64,000 nucleotides of DNA. Origin: SR1 bacterium human oral taxon HOT-345. Lineage in GTDB: Bacteria; Patescibacteriota; Gracilibacteria; Absconditabacterales; Absconditicoccaceae. The first letter of the stretch is position 1. Every line of letters starts with the position of its first letter. Below are positions 10,606-20,399 of the stretch, piece by piece. The position numbers and the translations under genes were made by a program. Location: the NCBI GenBank assembly GCA_003260355.1, contig MPSQ01000001.1, positions 558,001-622,000 on the forward strand, read 5' to 3'. The notes beneath the pieces were generated by a model that did not search any database, had not been told where the DNA came from, and saw only the letters and a list, made by a program, of their open reading frames with translations.

Positions 10606-10775
10606 TTTTTATATTAAAAAAAGATAAAAAATCTGATTTTAGTCTAAATTTTCATACCAGAAATGCAAGCGGAAAAGTCTTCTTGCACGAAAGCCTGCTT
10701 TTCAAAGCGGTTAAAATGCTTTTATAGAAAAACACAAGAAGTCAAGACTCCAAAATTTAAAATTTATTTGAAAAG

Positions 10776-10804
10776 TTGCAAAGCTAGGCTGAATCCTGTA
10801 TACT
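10776..10804 (+). promoter_or_regulatory. Promoter of the PKD surface protein
   Basis: TTGCAA (10776-10781), 17 bp, TATACT (10799-10804), 33 bp before ATG 10838. Confidence 0.7.
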
Positions 10805-10837
10805 TGAGTTAAGTCTTTAATTCAGTTTTTTATACGT

Positions 10838-13800
10838 ATGAAACCAACCTTGATTTCAAGGATAGTTCTCTTGGGAAGCGTTATGTTGAGTGGATTAGGA
10901 TTTTATTTCCTTTGATGAAGTGTCCTTGCACAAAATAGTCAATCTTCCAAGGTTCCAACCGATTATTTCTCGAATTATCAAATCCAAAGAGACTGGAACA
11001 GACTTTCAGAGCTTTTTGTAGATATTGATGCAGAGAATAAAATCTGAAAAATCAATGGAAGTGCTACCTATTCTGAGCTTTTGAGCATTATGAAGAAAAT
11101 TTTTCCTTACTTTCCACAGCAAGACTATAATTTCCAGCTTGTTTACAAACAATGCTTGAAAACTACAGAATCCATGCAAAGGAATCCTAATAAAGAAAAT
11201 TTCTCAAGTTTCTATGAAAATTGTAAGAGTCCTCTTGCCAACATCACGACGATCATTCAAAATAAATATAGTGTAAAAGCAATTGCTAGTGCGAGTCCGA
11301 TTAGTGGACCTGCGCCGCTAACTGTAACGTTTGACGCTAGAGCAAGTAGGGATCCTTCAAATGAAACGATTCCTGCTAGAAATTATTTTTGGTATTATAG
11401 GGATATTGATGGAATAGATAAACCCATTGGTTCTTGACCTTTGGCAAAACACACCTTCTCTGAGCCAGGAACCTATATTGTGCATCTGACGGTAAGGAGC
11501 TCTAATAGTGGAATTTTTGATGGTGAGGCAACGATATCCGTTAATGTAAGTCCAAAATCTGCAGTCATCAGCCTTTATGCTAATGGGAAAAAAATGCAGA
11601 AAAGTAAACCTTCTAAAATCTGAATCCAAGAGGCGAATAAAGGAGTATTTATTGATGGAAGTGCCACTTCACCGATGGGTGGGAGAGAGATTTTGGCATA
11701 TAGACGAGATATTACGTCTAGAGATGGATTTAAATGGTCGAGAGAAGGCGATGGGAAACCTGGATATATCAATATTCCGCTTCCATGACAAGGAGAATAT
11801 ATCGTGATGTTAACCGTTCTCGATAATGAAAAAAATACTATCAGTGAGAAATTCAGTCTTTCAGTCTCTGATCCTGTTGCCATTATTCAGCAAGCTCCTG
11901 AAAAATGAAATACCTCTACCACGTATGCTTTTTGAGCAAATTCTTCTTATTCTCTCACTTCGAGACTAAAGTTTTATACTTGGGAACTTTTTGATGGAGA
12001 TGGATCAAAGATTGACACGTTGCAAGGGAAAAGCATAAAAAAACAGTTTAAAAAGCCTGGAAACTATACTGTAAAACTCACCGTGGAGGATGAAATGGGA
12101 CAGAAAAATAGTGATACGCTGAATGTTTATGTTGAGTCTACTCCTCCATCTCCTCAATTTTCTATTACCCCAACGAACAAACGACAGTATCCTTCAGAAT
12201 TTTATCTTGATGCTAAAGCGTCTAACGATATAGATGTGAGTAATGGCTACGACCGTTTAACGTATGAATGGGTATTTTCTAATCCTAATGCCGTGCAAAC
12301 TACCTCAACAGAAGAGAAAAACAAGAAAATAACCGTTCTTTTTAATGAAACGGGAAAGCACCTTGTTACCCTCAAAGTTTCCGATAATTATGGGAAAACT
12401 GAAGAAATCACAAAAGAAATCAATGTTGAATCTATTTTAAGACCAGAACTCACGATTCGTCCAAAATCTGCGGTTTGGTGAACTTATGTTTGATTTTCCG
12501 TAGCGACAAACGCAACCACAGCTCCGATTGTTAGCTATAGCTGGGACTTTGGAGATGGGAAGCCTCCTAGAGTCAATAAACTTAATATTATGAAATATGA
12601 ATATCAGAGAGTTGGTACCTACAATATCAAAGTAAAAGTGACTGATGAAAATGGAAACAGTAATGAAATCTATGATAAGGTTTTCATTGGAGAAAAAGAC
12701 AGCCCTATTATCGGCTATGAAATCAAAGACACACGTTATTTTACTTTAGCTCAGAATGATGTTTGTCAGGTCCCTGATGAGAAGTGATGAACAGGAACAG
12801 TTGATGTCCCTGCATATAGGGTCAATAGACAAGAGATGTTTACCATCAATACTGCACTTTCGGTTAATGCACAGGGAAATGCAAGTCAACTTAGGTATTA
12901 CTTTCAAGCAAAGAATGATGAAATTGTAAAAAACCAGCAATTCTCGTATAAGTTTAATGGCGTAGGATGTCAGTATATTGACTATTCTCTTGAGGATACT
13001 TCACTGGGTAAAATCAGCAAAGAAAGAATATGGTTTAGAGTCGTTAATGCATTGCCAATCCTGGATAATCTGACGCTTAGTTTTCCTCAATATGGAAACG
13101 AAATCTGAATCTGATTTCAACAGAGCAATCAGACTCAAGATATTTTTGCACAAGGAATTGATCCGATCATCGTTAGAGTAAATGCTCAAGGGACTAGAGA
13201 TACTGATGGAAGCATTTCTTACTTTAAATGGTATTATTATCCAAAATCTAATCCCAATAAAATCATAGAAACCAAGGTTACTCCTGGGAACATTCCATAT
13301 ACTTTTTTCTCTGTTCCGAGGCAGCCTTGAGAATTTATGTTCTGAGTAAAAATGTTTGATAATGATGATGGTTATCAGACAAGTGATGAACTTCTCGGGA
13401 ATGGACCAATCATTATGTTCCCTCCTGATTCTAAACAGCCGGACATTCCGTTAGTTACACTCAGAGCTGATAAAATTAATGTAGAAGTCGGAGAAGAAGT
13501 TACCTTTGATATTATTTCAAAGATTCTCTCAGATAGATCTGATTTTGCTAAAGAAAGGACGATCCAGCTTGATTTTGATGGAGATTGAGAAATTGACCTT
13601 ACTACAAAAGATGACCGTATTAAGTATACCTATACTAAACCTAGTCCTACCAGTGCTCCGTATATTCCAAAAGCATATGTTATATATAGAGATTATAAAT
13701 GAATGGGCGAAAGTGCTCCTATCGTGGTGAAAAATGGAATAAAACCAGCATTGATCTATACTACATTAGGAACAACGACGCTTTTTAAAGATGTCAGCAT

Positions 13801-15133
13801 TTGAGAACTTATCGAGAGGAAAATTTGTCTTGATGTTTCAGAATGTGAAAAAGGAAATCCTGCCTATCTCAATACAACGCTCGATAAAACCTTTAAAGTA
13901 CAATATCCAAAAAGTTGAAGTTACACGGTCCGCATTACTGCTAAGGATAAGAATGGGAACGAAGCAAGCAACACTCTGAAAGTAGAAATTCCTGAGGTTA
14001 CAAAATTGAATCCCCTTAGTTCTGGACTCTTTTTGATTTCTCTTCCTGAGGTTCAGTTTAGTTCTGATAAGATTCCTGAAATTTTTGTAGGGAAGCAGCT
14101 GAATAATGAAGTGCTTTTCTACCTCAAGAGTGATGAAAGTATAAAAAGTTGTTTCGTAGATAGCGATATTTCTTTTGATAGTAATCATGATGGAGATCCG
14201 AAAAATGATAGAGATTTTTGATGTAATAGAATCCATACTCAGGGCTATGTTCCAAGTTTTGAATCCGTAGTTTGAAGAGTATATTTCAAGACAAAGGATG
14301 ATGATACTCAGTGGAAAACCAAGGATTTTTTGGTCAGTTTTGCTGACTTTGAGAAAGGTCTGGATGAGACGAGTAGAAAGCATTACCTTCTCGTTAGTGA
14401 ACTTATCAATGGTATTGATGATAGCTCTAGTATCGCAAATTCTGACTTAAGAAGTCTTCTTATTATGCTTAGAAATAATTTGGGTGATAAGAATGCACAG
14501 AGAGGAAACATCATTCAGATTGAAGAATTTCTTGATAAAAACCAGCCTAAACCTAAATTATCTCAAAAACAGCAAGAAAAGCTGACTGATCTGATTAATA
14601 CTCTTTCTGACTATGCAACACTTTCTGCGAAAGGAGTTTGAACGTATGAAGTTGCAAAAGAGGAAATTCTCTCACTACTTCCGCTGGATCTTAAGAAAAA
14701 AATTCTGAATGGTTTTGTGAGTTTTGAATCCGGAGAAAGCGGTTCTGGAGAGTCTCTTCAGGACAAAAGGCAAAAAATGCTTGAAACTATCGCTGCTACG
14801 ATTTATGCTTCAGTTGCTGAGTCTGATCAGCATATTGGAGAAAACGAAATCGCCAAGGAAGACTACCAAGATATCGTAAAACCCAACATTTGTAAAATTG
14901 CAAATGAATATCAGATTTCTACCCAAATGTGTAGTGATTTCAATAAAGATGACCCAAATTTTAAAGCGATTCCTGATGCTAAACAGCCAACTGGAAAAAA
15001 AACTGGCCTTCCTGGCCGATTGAAGGTTCTTCTTTGGATTGTAGGACTGGTTGTGCTTGGATTTATCGGACTGGTTACTACCTTTGCGATTAAAGCGAAA
15101 CTCAGAGAAAGAATCGAAAATAATGAAGAATAA
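10838..15133 (+). CDS. Giant PKD-repeat surface protein
   Basis: One 1431-residue frame from ATG 10838 to TAA 15131, crossed by more than twenty TGA glycine codons. Residues 1-30 are a signal peptide. Residues about 148-240, 330-440, 440-540 and 545-640 contain PKD-type Ig-like units (APLTVTFDARAS, YSWDFGDGKP, YEYQRVGTYNIKVKVTDENGN, GNYTVKLTVEDEMGQ). Further beta-rich domains follow. A C-terminal membrane helix (VLLWIVGLVVLGFIGLVTTFA) and a basic tail anchor it. PKD domains mediate extracellular protein-protein or carbohydrate contacts, so attachment to a host cell is a reasonable inference. Two VirB2-like membrane proteins follow in the same direction, suggesting a shared envelope apparatus. 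Confidence 0.88.
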
Positions 15134-15171
15134 TACTTATCTTCTCTTTTAGTTGCTTGATTACTATTATT

Positions 15172-15654
15172 ATGAAAATAAAAATCTGACTTTTATCTCT
15201 TGTATTTCTCGTGTTTGGAGGTAGTTTTGCTGTAATTGCAGGGAGCCAGCAAGGAGGACGAATAAATCGATGAAGCTCTCCCGAAGAAATTGCTTCTACA
15301 ATCGCTGATCGTGCAAATGAAGATGAGAAAATTCAAGATACCAAACTGAATAAAATCAATAATAAACAGTGATGATACCCAAAGCAATACCAACTTACAA
15401 ATACTGCAGAGTGGATCAGAAAAAATATCCAACCCTATCTCCAGTGGATTCTCTACATAGGACTTATTGCTGCAACGATCCTCTTGATTTGGAATGGATT
15501 TCGTTTGGTGACCAACAGTACGCTTTGAGGTGGTGATATCAAAACAGTAAAGAATAATATCAAAAATATCCTGATTGGAGTGCTTATCATGACTGGATTC
15601 CTCGTCATTATTAAACTCACAATGGCAGTGATCAATATGTTTTTTAGTCGTTAG
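15172..15654 (+). CDS. VirB2/TrbC-like small membrane protein
   Basis: 160 residues with a signal peptide (MKIKIGLLSLVFLVFGG; Gly6 is TGA). The mature part has two membrane helices joined by a short polar loop (WNGFRLVTNS...GGDIKTVKNNIKNIL). This hairpin topology is typical of VirB2/TrbC pilin-like proteins of type IV secretion systems. It starts 38 bp after the PKD gene. The next gene contains three copies of the same helix-loop-helix module. Family assignment is by topology and the K-x-x-x-N-x-(I/L)-x-N loop pattern, so it is moderate. Confidence 0.6.
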
Positions 15655-15665
15655 TTCGTAGCATC

Positions 15666-16616
15666 ATGTTTTCACGAAAAAAAATCTGATTTTTGTCTCT
15701 TTGTAGCTTGTTTTTGCTGGCATCTGGAGTCTCTGCTAACAGCTCCCCTGCTCCCAGTTTTGAGGCGGACTTTGCGAAGAAACTCACCTCGGATACTGCA
15801 GATAAGAGGTATGGAACAGAAAAGGTTTTTAGCTTTAGCTGCGTTAAAAGAGATCAGCCATTTATAGATAATGTAAAGTGTCTCTTCTTCCCATGAGTCA
15901 GCCCTGAAGGGAAAGCATGAGGTTTTTTGTGGGAGATCCTGAGATATGCAGGTATGATTATAGTTTTCATCTATATTGTCTATGCTGCGATTCAGCTTAT
16001 TGTAAGCGGAAAGGATGCAAATCAATTAAAAAATGCAATGACAAATCTCCTCTATGTATTGGTAGGATCGGCTCTTTTCTTTGGAGCGATGTGGCTTTTT
16101 GGAACAGTTCTCAACTTGAATGAAGTTAGGACGACGGCTGGCTTGAGGGATAATCTCATTTCTAGTAATGGAATTCTCTTCTTTGTTCTCAGCTTTTTGA
16201 AAGGAGCTGCGTTCTTTATTGCAATTATTATGATTGTTATCACTGGCTTTAGAATGATGAATCCTCAATCGGGAGAATCGGGAGATGGTAAAAAATTAGC
16301 AAAAAATCTGGTTAATGTGATCTTTGCTCTGGTAGCAATGAAGGTTATTGATTTTATCTATTATATTGCTAGTCAGCAAAACTTTGCATCGCAAGCAGGA
16401 AATTTTATCATTCAGGTTGCCAAGTTCCTCGCTTATGTGAGTGGAAGCGTAATAGTTTTGATGATTATTTACTCTGGATATCTCCTTGTCGTAGACGGAG
16501 GGAAAGGCGAGAACTTTAAGAAAGCAAAAAACACGCTGATCAATATTGTTTTTGCGGTGGCTGCACTGTTTTTCTTCCTCTTCATCCTTTACCAAATCTT
16601 CTCGGAATTCAACTAA
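15666..16616 (+). CDS. Membrane protein with three VirB2-like modules
   Basis: 316 residues, starting 11 bp after the previous stop. A signal peptide (MFSRKKIGFLSLCSLFLLASGVSA; Gly8 is TGA) is followed by a soluble segment with two cysteines and then about six membrane helices. The helices fall into three tandem modules: a helix ending in a small residue plus basic/hydrophobic residues, a charged Gly-rich loop with K-x-x-K/L-N-x-(L/M)-x-N, and a second helix. The module matches the single copy in the preceding gene. A role in a type IV secretion or pilus-like channel is inferred; a VirD4-like ATPase lies at 31.9-34.4 kb. In-frame TGAs occur at 15894 and 15918. Confidence 0.6.
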
Positions 16617-16666
16617 TACCTGATATCAAGTATAAACTACCTATAATTATTTTACCGATTTTTCTC

Positions 16667-16694
16667 TTGCAATTCAGACTTTTTTATCTATTAT
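16667..16694 (+). promoter_or_regulatory. Promoter of the clpB-like gene
   Basis: TTGCAA (16667-16672), 16 bp, TATTAT (16689-16694). The -10 overlaps the left edge of the CIRCE-like palindrome. Confidence 0.65.
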
Positions 16695-16718
16695 AGCACT
16701 TACTTTATTTAAGTGCTA
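16694..16718 (+). promoter_or_regulatory. CIRCE-like operator (HrcA site)
   Basis: The inverted repeat TAGCACTT-N9-AAGTGCTA (16694-16701 and 16711-16718) matches the CIRCE core (AGCACTC-N9-GAGTGCT) in sequence and in the exact 9-nt spacer, with one symmetric base change per arm. It covers the expected transcription start of the clpB-like heat-shock gene, where HrcA would repress. It could also serve as a terminator for the gene ending at 16616. Confidence 0.7.
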
Positions 16719-16744
16719 TTTTATTTACTAACAAAGGCTAAAAA

Positions 16745-18049
16745 ATGTCAAAACTCACAAAAGCTGATCGTATTCAGCAGATAGAAAAAGAGCTTGCAGA
16801 GCTCAAAGAGCGTTATCGTAGCAAAAAAGCTGAACGGGAAGCTCAAAAAGCTCAATGAGAAAAGATAAAAAATCTCAAACAGCAGATCAAAAGCCTGGAA
16901 CATGAGGCTCAAATTGCGGAGAAACAAACAGATTATAATAAAGTCGCTCAAATTCGTTATGGGGATATTCCTCAGCTTCAAAAAGAGCTTAGCGAATTAG
17001 AGCATCTTGAATCCGAAAGCCATTTTCACAAAGACACCGTTGATGCGGAAGATATCGCAGCAATTATTGCAAAGCGGACTGGAATCCCTGTTTCTAAGCT
17101 CGTTGCGAGCGAGATGGAGAAGTTAGCAGATTTGGAAAGCTTTTTGAGGAAGAGAGTTGTGGGACAGGATCAGGCTTTGCATCTGGTTGCTAATGCAATT
17201 CGTCGTGCAAGAGCTGGACTTAAAGATCCTAATAGACCAATTGGATCGTTTCTTTTCCTTTGACCAACAGGAGTTTGAAAGACTGAACTGACTAAGGCTC
17301 TGGCTTCTTTTCTTTTTGATGATGAGAAAGCCCTGATTAGAATTGACATGTCTGAATATATGGAGAAACATGCGGTGGCAAGATTGATTGGTTCGCCTCC
17401 GGGATATATCGGGCATGAAGAAGGCGGACAGCTGACGGAAGCAGTAAGGAGAAAACCTTATGCAGTTGTGCTTTTTGATGAGGTTGAGAAGGCGCATCCA
17501 GAAGTTTTCAATCTTTTGCTCCAAGTATTAGATGAAGGAAGATTGACCGATAGTAAAGGTAAAACGGTGGATTTTAGGAATACGCTCATAATCCTAACTT
17601 CAAATATCGGTTCTCAGCTTCTTCTTGAAAAGATGAAAACTCAAGAGAAAAAGAAGTCTGAATCTTGACCATTGGTTTCTCTTGATGAAATGATGCCTCT
17701 TTTACTTCAGCAGTTTAGGCCTGAATTTCTGAATAGAATTGATGATATTGTGCTATTTAATCCGTTAGCTCCTGAGCAAATTCGTGGCATTGTAGATATT
17801 CAGCTTTCTAACTACTTAAAGGAACTTTTAAGTGCTAGAGAGATTCAGCTTGAACTCGATAATGATGCGAAAAACTTCTTAGCAGAAAAAGGTTGGAATC
17901 CTGAATTTGGAGCCAGACCGCTCAAAAGAGCTTTACAGACGTATCTTTTAGATGAGCTTGCCTTGCAAATTATTGAGGGGAAGATAAAAAGCGGAAGTTT
18001 GGTAGCTGTCAGAAAAAAATGAGATAAATTGGTCTTTTCTGCACAGTAA
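16745..18049 (+). CDS. clpB: ClpB C-terminal half (middle domain end plus NBD2)
   Basis: 434 residues versus about 860 for full ClpB. It begins inside the coiled-coil middle domain ([19 protein letters not shown]) and contains the linker ([15 protein letters not shown]). The complete second AAA+ domain follows: [10 protein letters not shown], Walker A FLGPTGVGKTE with two glycines encoded by TGA, Walker [16 protein letters not shown], sensor-1 ILTSNIGS, and the ClpB_D2 domain with [11 protein letters not shown]. The N domain and NBD1 are missing. The start at 16745 has its own promoter, RBS-like AAAGG and CIRCE-like operator, so this looks like an intact short gene rather than debris. It could be a partner of another Clp ATPase or a standalone D2 unfoldase. 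Confidence 0.88.
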
Positions 18050-18065
18050 AAAGAGCTTAAGTAAG

Positions 18066-18096
18066 AAAAAACTCTATACTATCTAGAGTTTTTTTT
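18066..18096. terminator. Bidirectional terminator
   Basis: AAAAAACTCTA (18066-18076) pairs with TAGAGTTTTTT (18084-18094). It can end the clpB-like gene on the plus strand and the candidate RNA on the minus strand. Confidence 0.8.
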
Positions 18097-18284
18097 GTAA
18101 AATAAGAAACGAGGGTAGGAAAAACCTCCCTCGATCCAAAGGAGTATCAACCTTCACAGGAGGATACTCGCTTCAAGTTGAATGTCCACTTTCACAAGCA
18201 AACTTCATCAATACTAGTAATTAACCATTAATTAAGCTGACTATGAACATAACTTGTGTATATATATTTTTCACACAATGTCAA
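18066..18284 (-). ncRNA. Candidate structured RNA on the minus strand
   Basis: A consensus promoter on the minus strand (TTGACA 18284-18279, 16 bp, TATACA 18262-18257) leads into about 180 nt without an ORF. It ends at the terminator 18066-18096. The region folds into three hairpins. The first has GTTTGCTT-GTGA-AAGTGGAC, the second GAGTATC-CT-CCT-GTGA-AGG-TT-GATACTC, and the third CGAGGG/CCCTCG. The first hairpin carries the 18-mer AAGTTTGCTTGTGAAAGT, identical to candidate small RNA 1 at 6.7 kb. No known RNA family is recognised. Confidence 0.6.
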
Positions 18285-18293
18285 GACTTTTTT

Positions 18294-18938
18294 TTAATTT
18301 TGGAGGAGCTGTTCAATCTGGGCAAAAATGGCATCAATCGTCTGCATTCCATCTATTTTTACTAAAAGCCCGAGAGAATCTACATACTCAAGTGCTGGCA
18401 CAGTTTCTTTTTGATATTCAGCGATTCTATTGGCAATAGCACTTTGATCTGCATCATCAGCACGAACATAGAGTTCTCATCAGCATTTTTTGCATTTTTC
18501 AACTTCTCAATCGATAAGCATAGAATGAATTGTTCCACAGTTTTTACACATTTTACGCTGGTCAAGTCTCTTGTATACTTCTTCTTCTGGGATCTCAAGC
18601 TGGATAACAAGTGGCTTTCTCCCCCTCTCTAATAAAGCATCAAGGATTCCTTTTGTCTGACCTATTCTTCTTAGGCTTCCATCACCGAGAAGACCTTTAT
18701 CATCTAAGGTTTCCAAAAAAACTTTAAAAAGACCTATGACGATCTCATCTTTCACAAGGCGACCGGAATTTACCGTTTCCCTGAGGTAGTTCCCGATTAC
18801 ATTTTCATTACTCATCAAAGCTCTGAGAATGTTTCCAGTTTCAAAGTAGGCAATCTGGTTTCCGTATTTTTCTAAAAGCTTCTGGGCTTGAGTTCCCTTT
18901 CCTGAAGCCTGGATTCCAGCGAGGATAATGTCTTTCAT
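18294..18938 (-). CDS. adk: Adenylate kinase with zinc-type LID
   Basis: Interconverts ATP+AMP and 2 ADP. 214 residues ending in TAA. The P-loop GIQASGKGTQA is at residues 8-18, the AMP-site FETGNILRA at about 33, and the GDGSLRRIGQTKG core at about 87. The LID has two cysteine pairs (CKNCG and CKKCG) typical of zinc-binding Gram-positive-type Adk, followed by RADDADQSAIANRIAEY. In-frame TGA codons in the LID supply glycines. The lysine of the core (usually GFPR) is replaced here by a RRIGQTKG variant. The gene lies downstream of the small hypothetical cluster and has a terminator between them. Confidence 0.92.
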
Positions 18939-18960
18939 AAATATGAAGAAAAAAATAAAA

Positions 18961-18992
18961 AAAACTGACTCAAAACTTCGGTCAGTCTTTTT
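18961..18992 (-). terminator. Terminator of the 19.0-20.3 kb cluster
   Basis: ACTGAC (18964-18969) pairs with GTCAGT (18981-18986), with A and T runs outside. It lies between the hypothetical cluster and adk. Confidence 0.7.
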
Positions 18993-19024
18993 CTAGTGAA
19001 ATGCCACAAGGAAGCAAGGGAAAA

Positions 19025-19438
19025 TTATCAAGCCGAAGCATTTCCAACCTCAATATGATCTGGATTGTCGATATTATTATTCCACTTAACAAATTTTCCT
19101 TGTGCTTCAGGATTATAATTATTCATCGAATCTGGATTCTTCTGTTCTTTTTTTAGTTCTTCTATCTCTCTTTGTTGTTCTGCATTAATAATAGCTTGAT
19201 CTTCTATTTGTTTTTGCAGATGAGAAGCCAAATCTTCCTTCATTTGTTCAGTATTTTTATTTTTTCCAAAATAAGCATCTACTGCTCTCGTCCACTTTTC
19301 CGCTTGTGGATCTATGGGCTCATTACTCTTTTGTTCAATAGTTGTCTTTTCTGCTTCTTTCCTTTGGTTAAGTGGCTTGACCTCGGCGTCTGGAATTCTA
19401 TAAATTTCTGCTGTTAATCCTGACATGATATTTATCAT
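19025..19438 (-). CDS. Hypothetical protein, helical
   Basis: 137 codons plus stop: the frame passes a TGA (19028, Gly) immediately before TAA. There is no signal peptide. The central region is a long charged helix (LASHLQKQIEDQAIINAEQQREIEELKKEQK), likely a coiled coil, and the C terminus is Asn-rich. It is the last gene of a three-gene cluster driven by the promoter at 20299-20326. No family recognised. Confidence 0.55.
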
Positions 19439-19452
19439 TTACAAACTAAAAT

Positions 19453-19962
19453 CTACTTCTCTAGCTGCATTTTAAATTTCTCCCCCTCAGCGACAAGCTG
19501 ATAGGTAAATTCTACATCATTGATTTTCATCGTATAGCGATTATCGCTCTCTGGTAGGTGATAAATATTTATCTTTCCTTGAGTACTTACATGGAGAATT
19601 AAAAGAATCGTTCTCCTTTGCCCATCATATCGGAAGTTCACAGGGATAATACAGTCTCCATTCGGAGTTAATGTAGGAATTACATCCGTTCCCACCCCTT
19701 CAAATCCGAAGTCTTTTTCGTCCCTTTTTCCGCTTTCAAAAGAAAGAAAGTCTGGATTTTGGATGTCAGTTTTTACCTGTTCAAGAGCGGTCGTAAGTTC
19801 GGAAGGAGTCAGCTTTTTATCGCTTTTTTCTAGTCTTTCCTCAAAACTTAAGAGTCCTTCAAGTCCTGTTCCTGAACCTTGTTCTTGGATAAGTTTGAGG
19901 ATTTCTTGATTGAGTAGTTGATTTGGGACTTTATTCCCTACCTGCTGAGTGTTTGTGGTCAT
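19453..19962 (-). CDS. Hypothetical protein
   Basis: 169 residues ending in TAG, no in-frame TGA, no signal peptide. The N-terminal half is helical (QLLNQEILKLIQEQG, LTPSELTTALEQVKTD). The C-terminal half looks like a beta sheet with alternating hydrophobic strands (GDCIIPVNFRYDGQRRTILLILHV, KINIYHL, EFTYQLVAEG). It is the middle gene of a cluster of three small genes of similar style. No family recognised. Confidence 0.55.
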   Translation of the reverse strand: MTTNTQQVGNKVPNQLLNQEILKLIQEQGSGTGLEGLLSFEERLEKSDKKLTPSELTTALEQVKTDIQNPDFLSFESGKRDEKDFGFEGVGTDVIPTLTPNGDCIIPVNFRYDGQRRTILLILHVSTQGKINIYHLPESDNRYTMKINDVEFTYQLVAEGEKFKMQLEK

Positions 19963-19986
19963 CTGATTTTTTGATAGGAAATAAAA

Positions 19987-20265
19987 TTACAAAGCATCAA
20001 GCATTGTATCTAAATCAACGATCTCCTCCTCACTCTTCTGAGCTTCTTGCTGTTTCATAGCTTCAATCTTTTGGAGTTTTTCTTTGAATTCAGCCTTCTG
20101 AACCTCTGTATACGTTGTATGGATACTTTGTCTGAAAATTTCATACAACTTCTCAAAAACCTCAGGAGAAAGCTGATTATTCTCAATGAGCGCTTTTAGC
20201 CCTCGTCCCATCTTTCGATCCGGCAGGAAATTGATAATCTGGAGCATAAACTCTTTTTTGGTCAT
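19987..20265 (-). CDS. Hypothetical small helical protein
   Basis: 92 residues ending in TAA, predicted all-helical with an acidic C terminus (SEEEIVDLDTMLDAL). It is the first gene of the cluster, 33 bp below a consensus promoter on the same strand. No family recognised; the three genes may encode parts of one complex, but the sequence does not show this. Confidence 0.55.
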   Translation of the reverse strand: MTKKEFMLQIINFLPDRKMGRGLKALIENNQLSPEVFEKLYEIFRQSIHTTYTEVQKAEFKEKLQKIEAMKQQEAQKSEEEIVDLDTMLDAL

Positions 20266-20298
20266 TGCGATTTTCTGTGTATAAAAGCACGTACCTAA

Positions 20299-20326
20299 AG
20301 TATAGTCAGAATTTTCATTTTGTCAA
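20299..20326 (-). promoter_or_regulatory. Promoter of the 19.0-20.3 kb cluster
   Basis: On the minus strand TTGACA (20326-20321), 16 bp, TATACT (20304-20299). Confidence 0.75.
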
Positions 20327-20334
20327 AAAAATCA

Positions 20335-20362
20335 TTGTAAAATGAACGAGCTTTGCTATACT
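20335..20362 (+). promoter_or_regulatory. Promoter of murE
   Basis: TTGTAA (20335-20340), 16 bp, TATACT (20357-20362), divergent from the cluster promoter at 20299-20326. Confidence 0.7.
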
Positions 20363-20399
20363 TTCAGAGGAAATTTTCTTTAGCCTCTCGTTTTAGCCG

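Noticed and set aside
10506..10727. Plus-strand ORF upstream of the PKD gene
   Set aside because: It overlaps the start of the malic enzyme on the other strand and has no homologous features; intergenic and shadow sequence.
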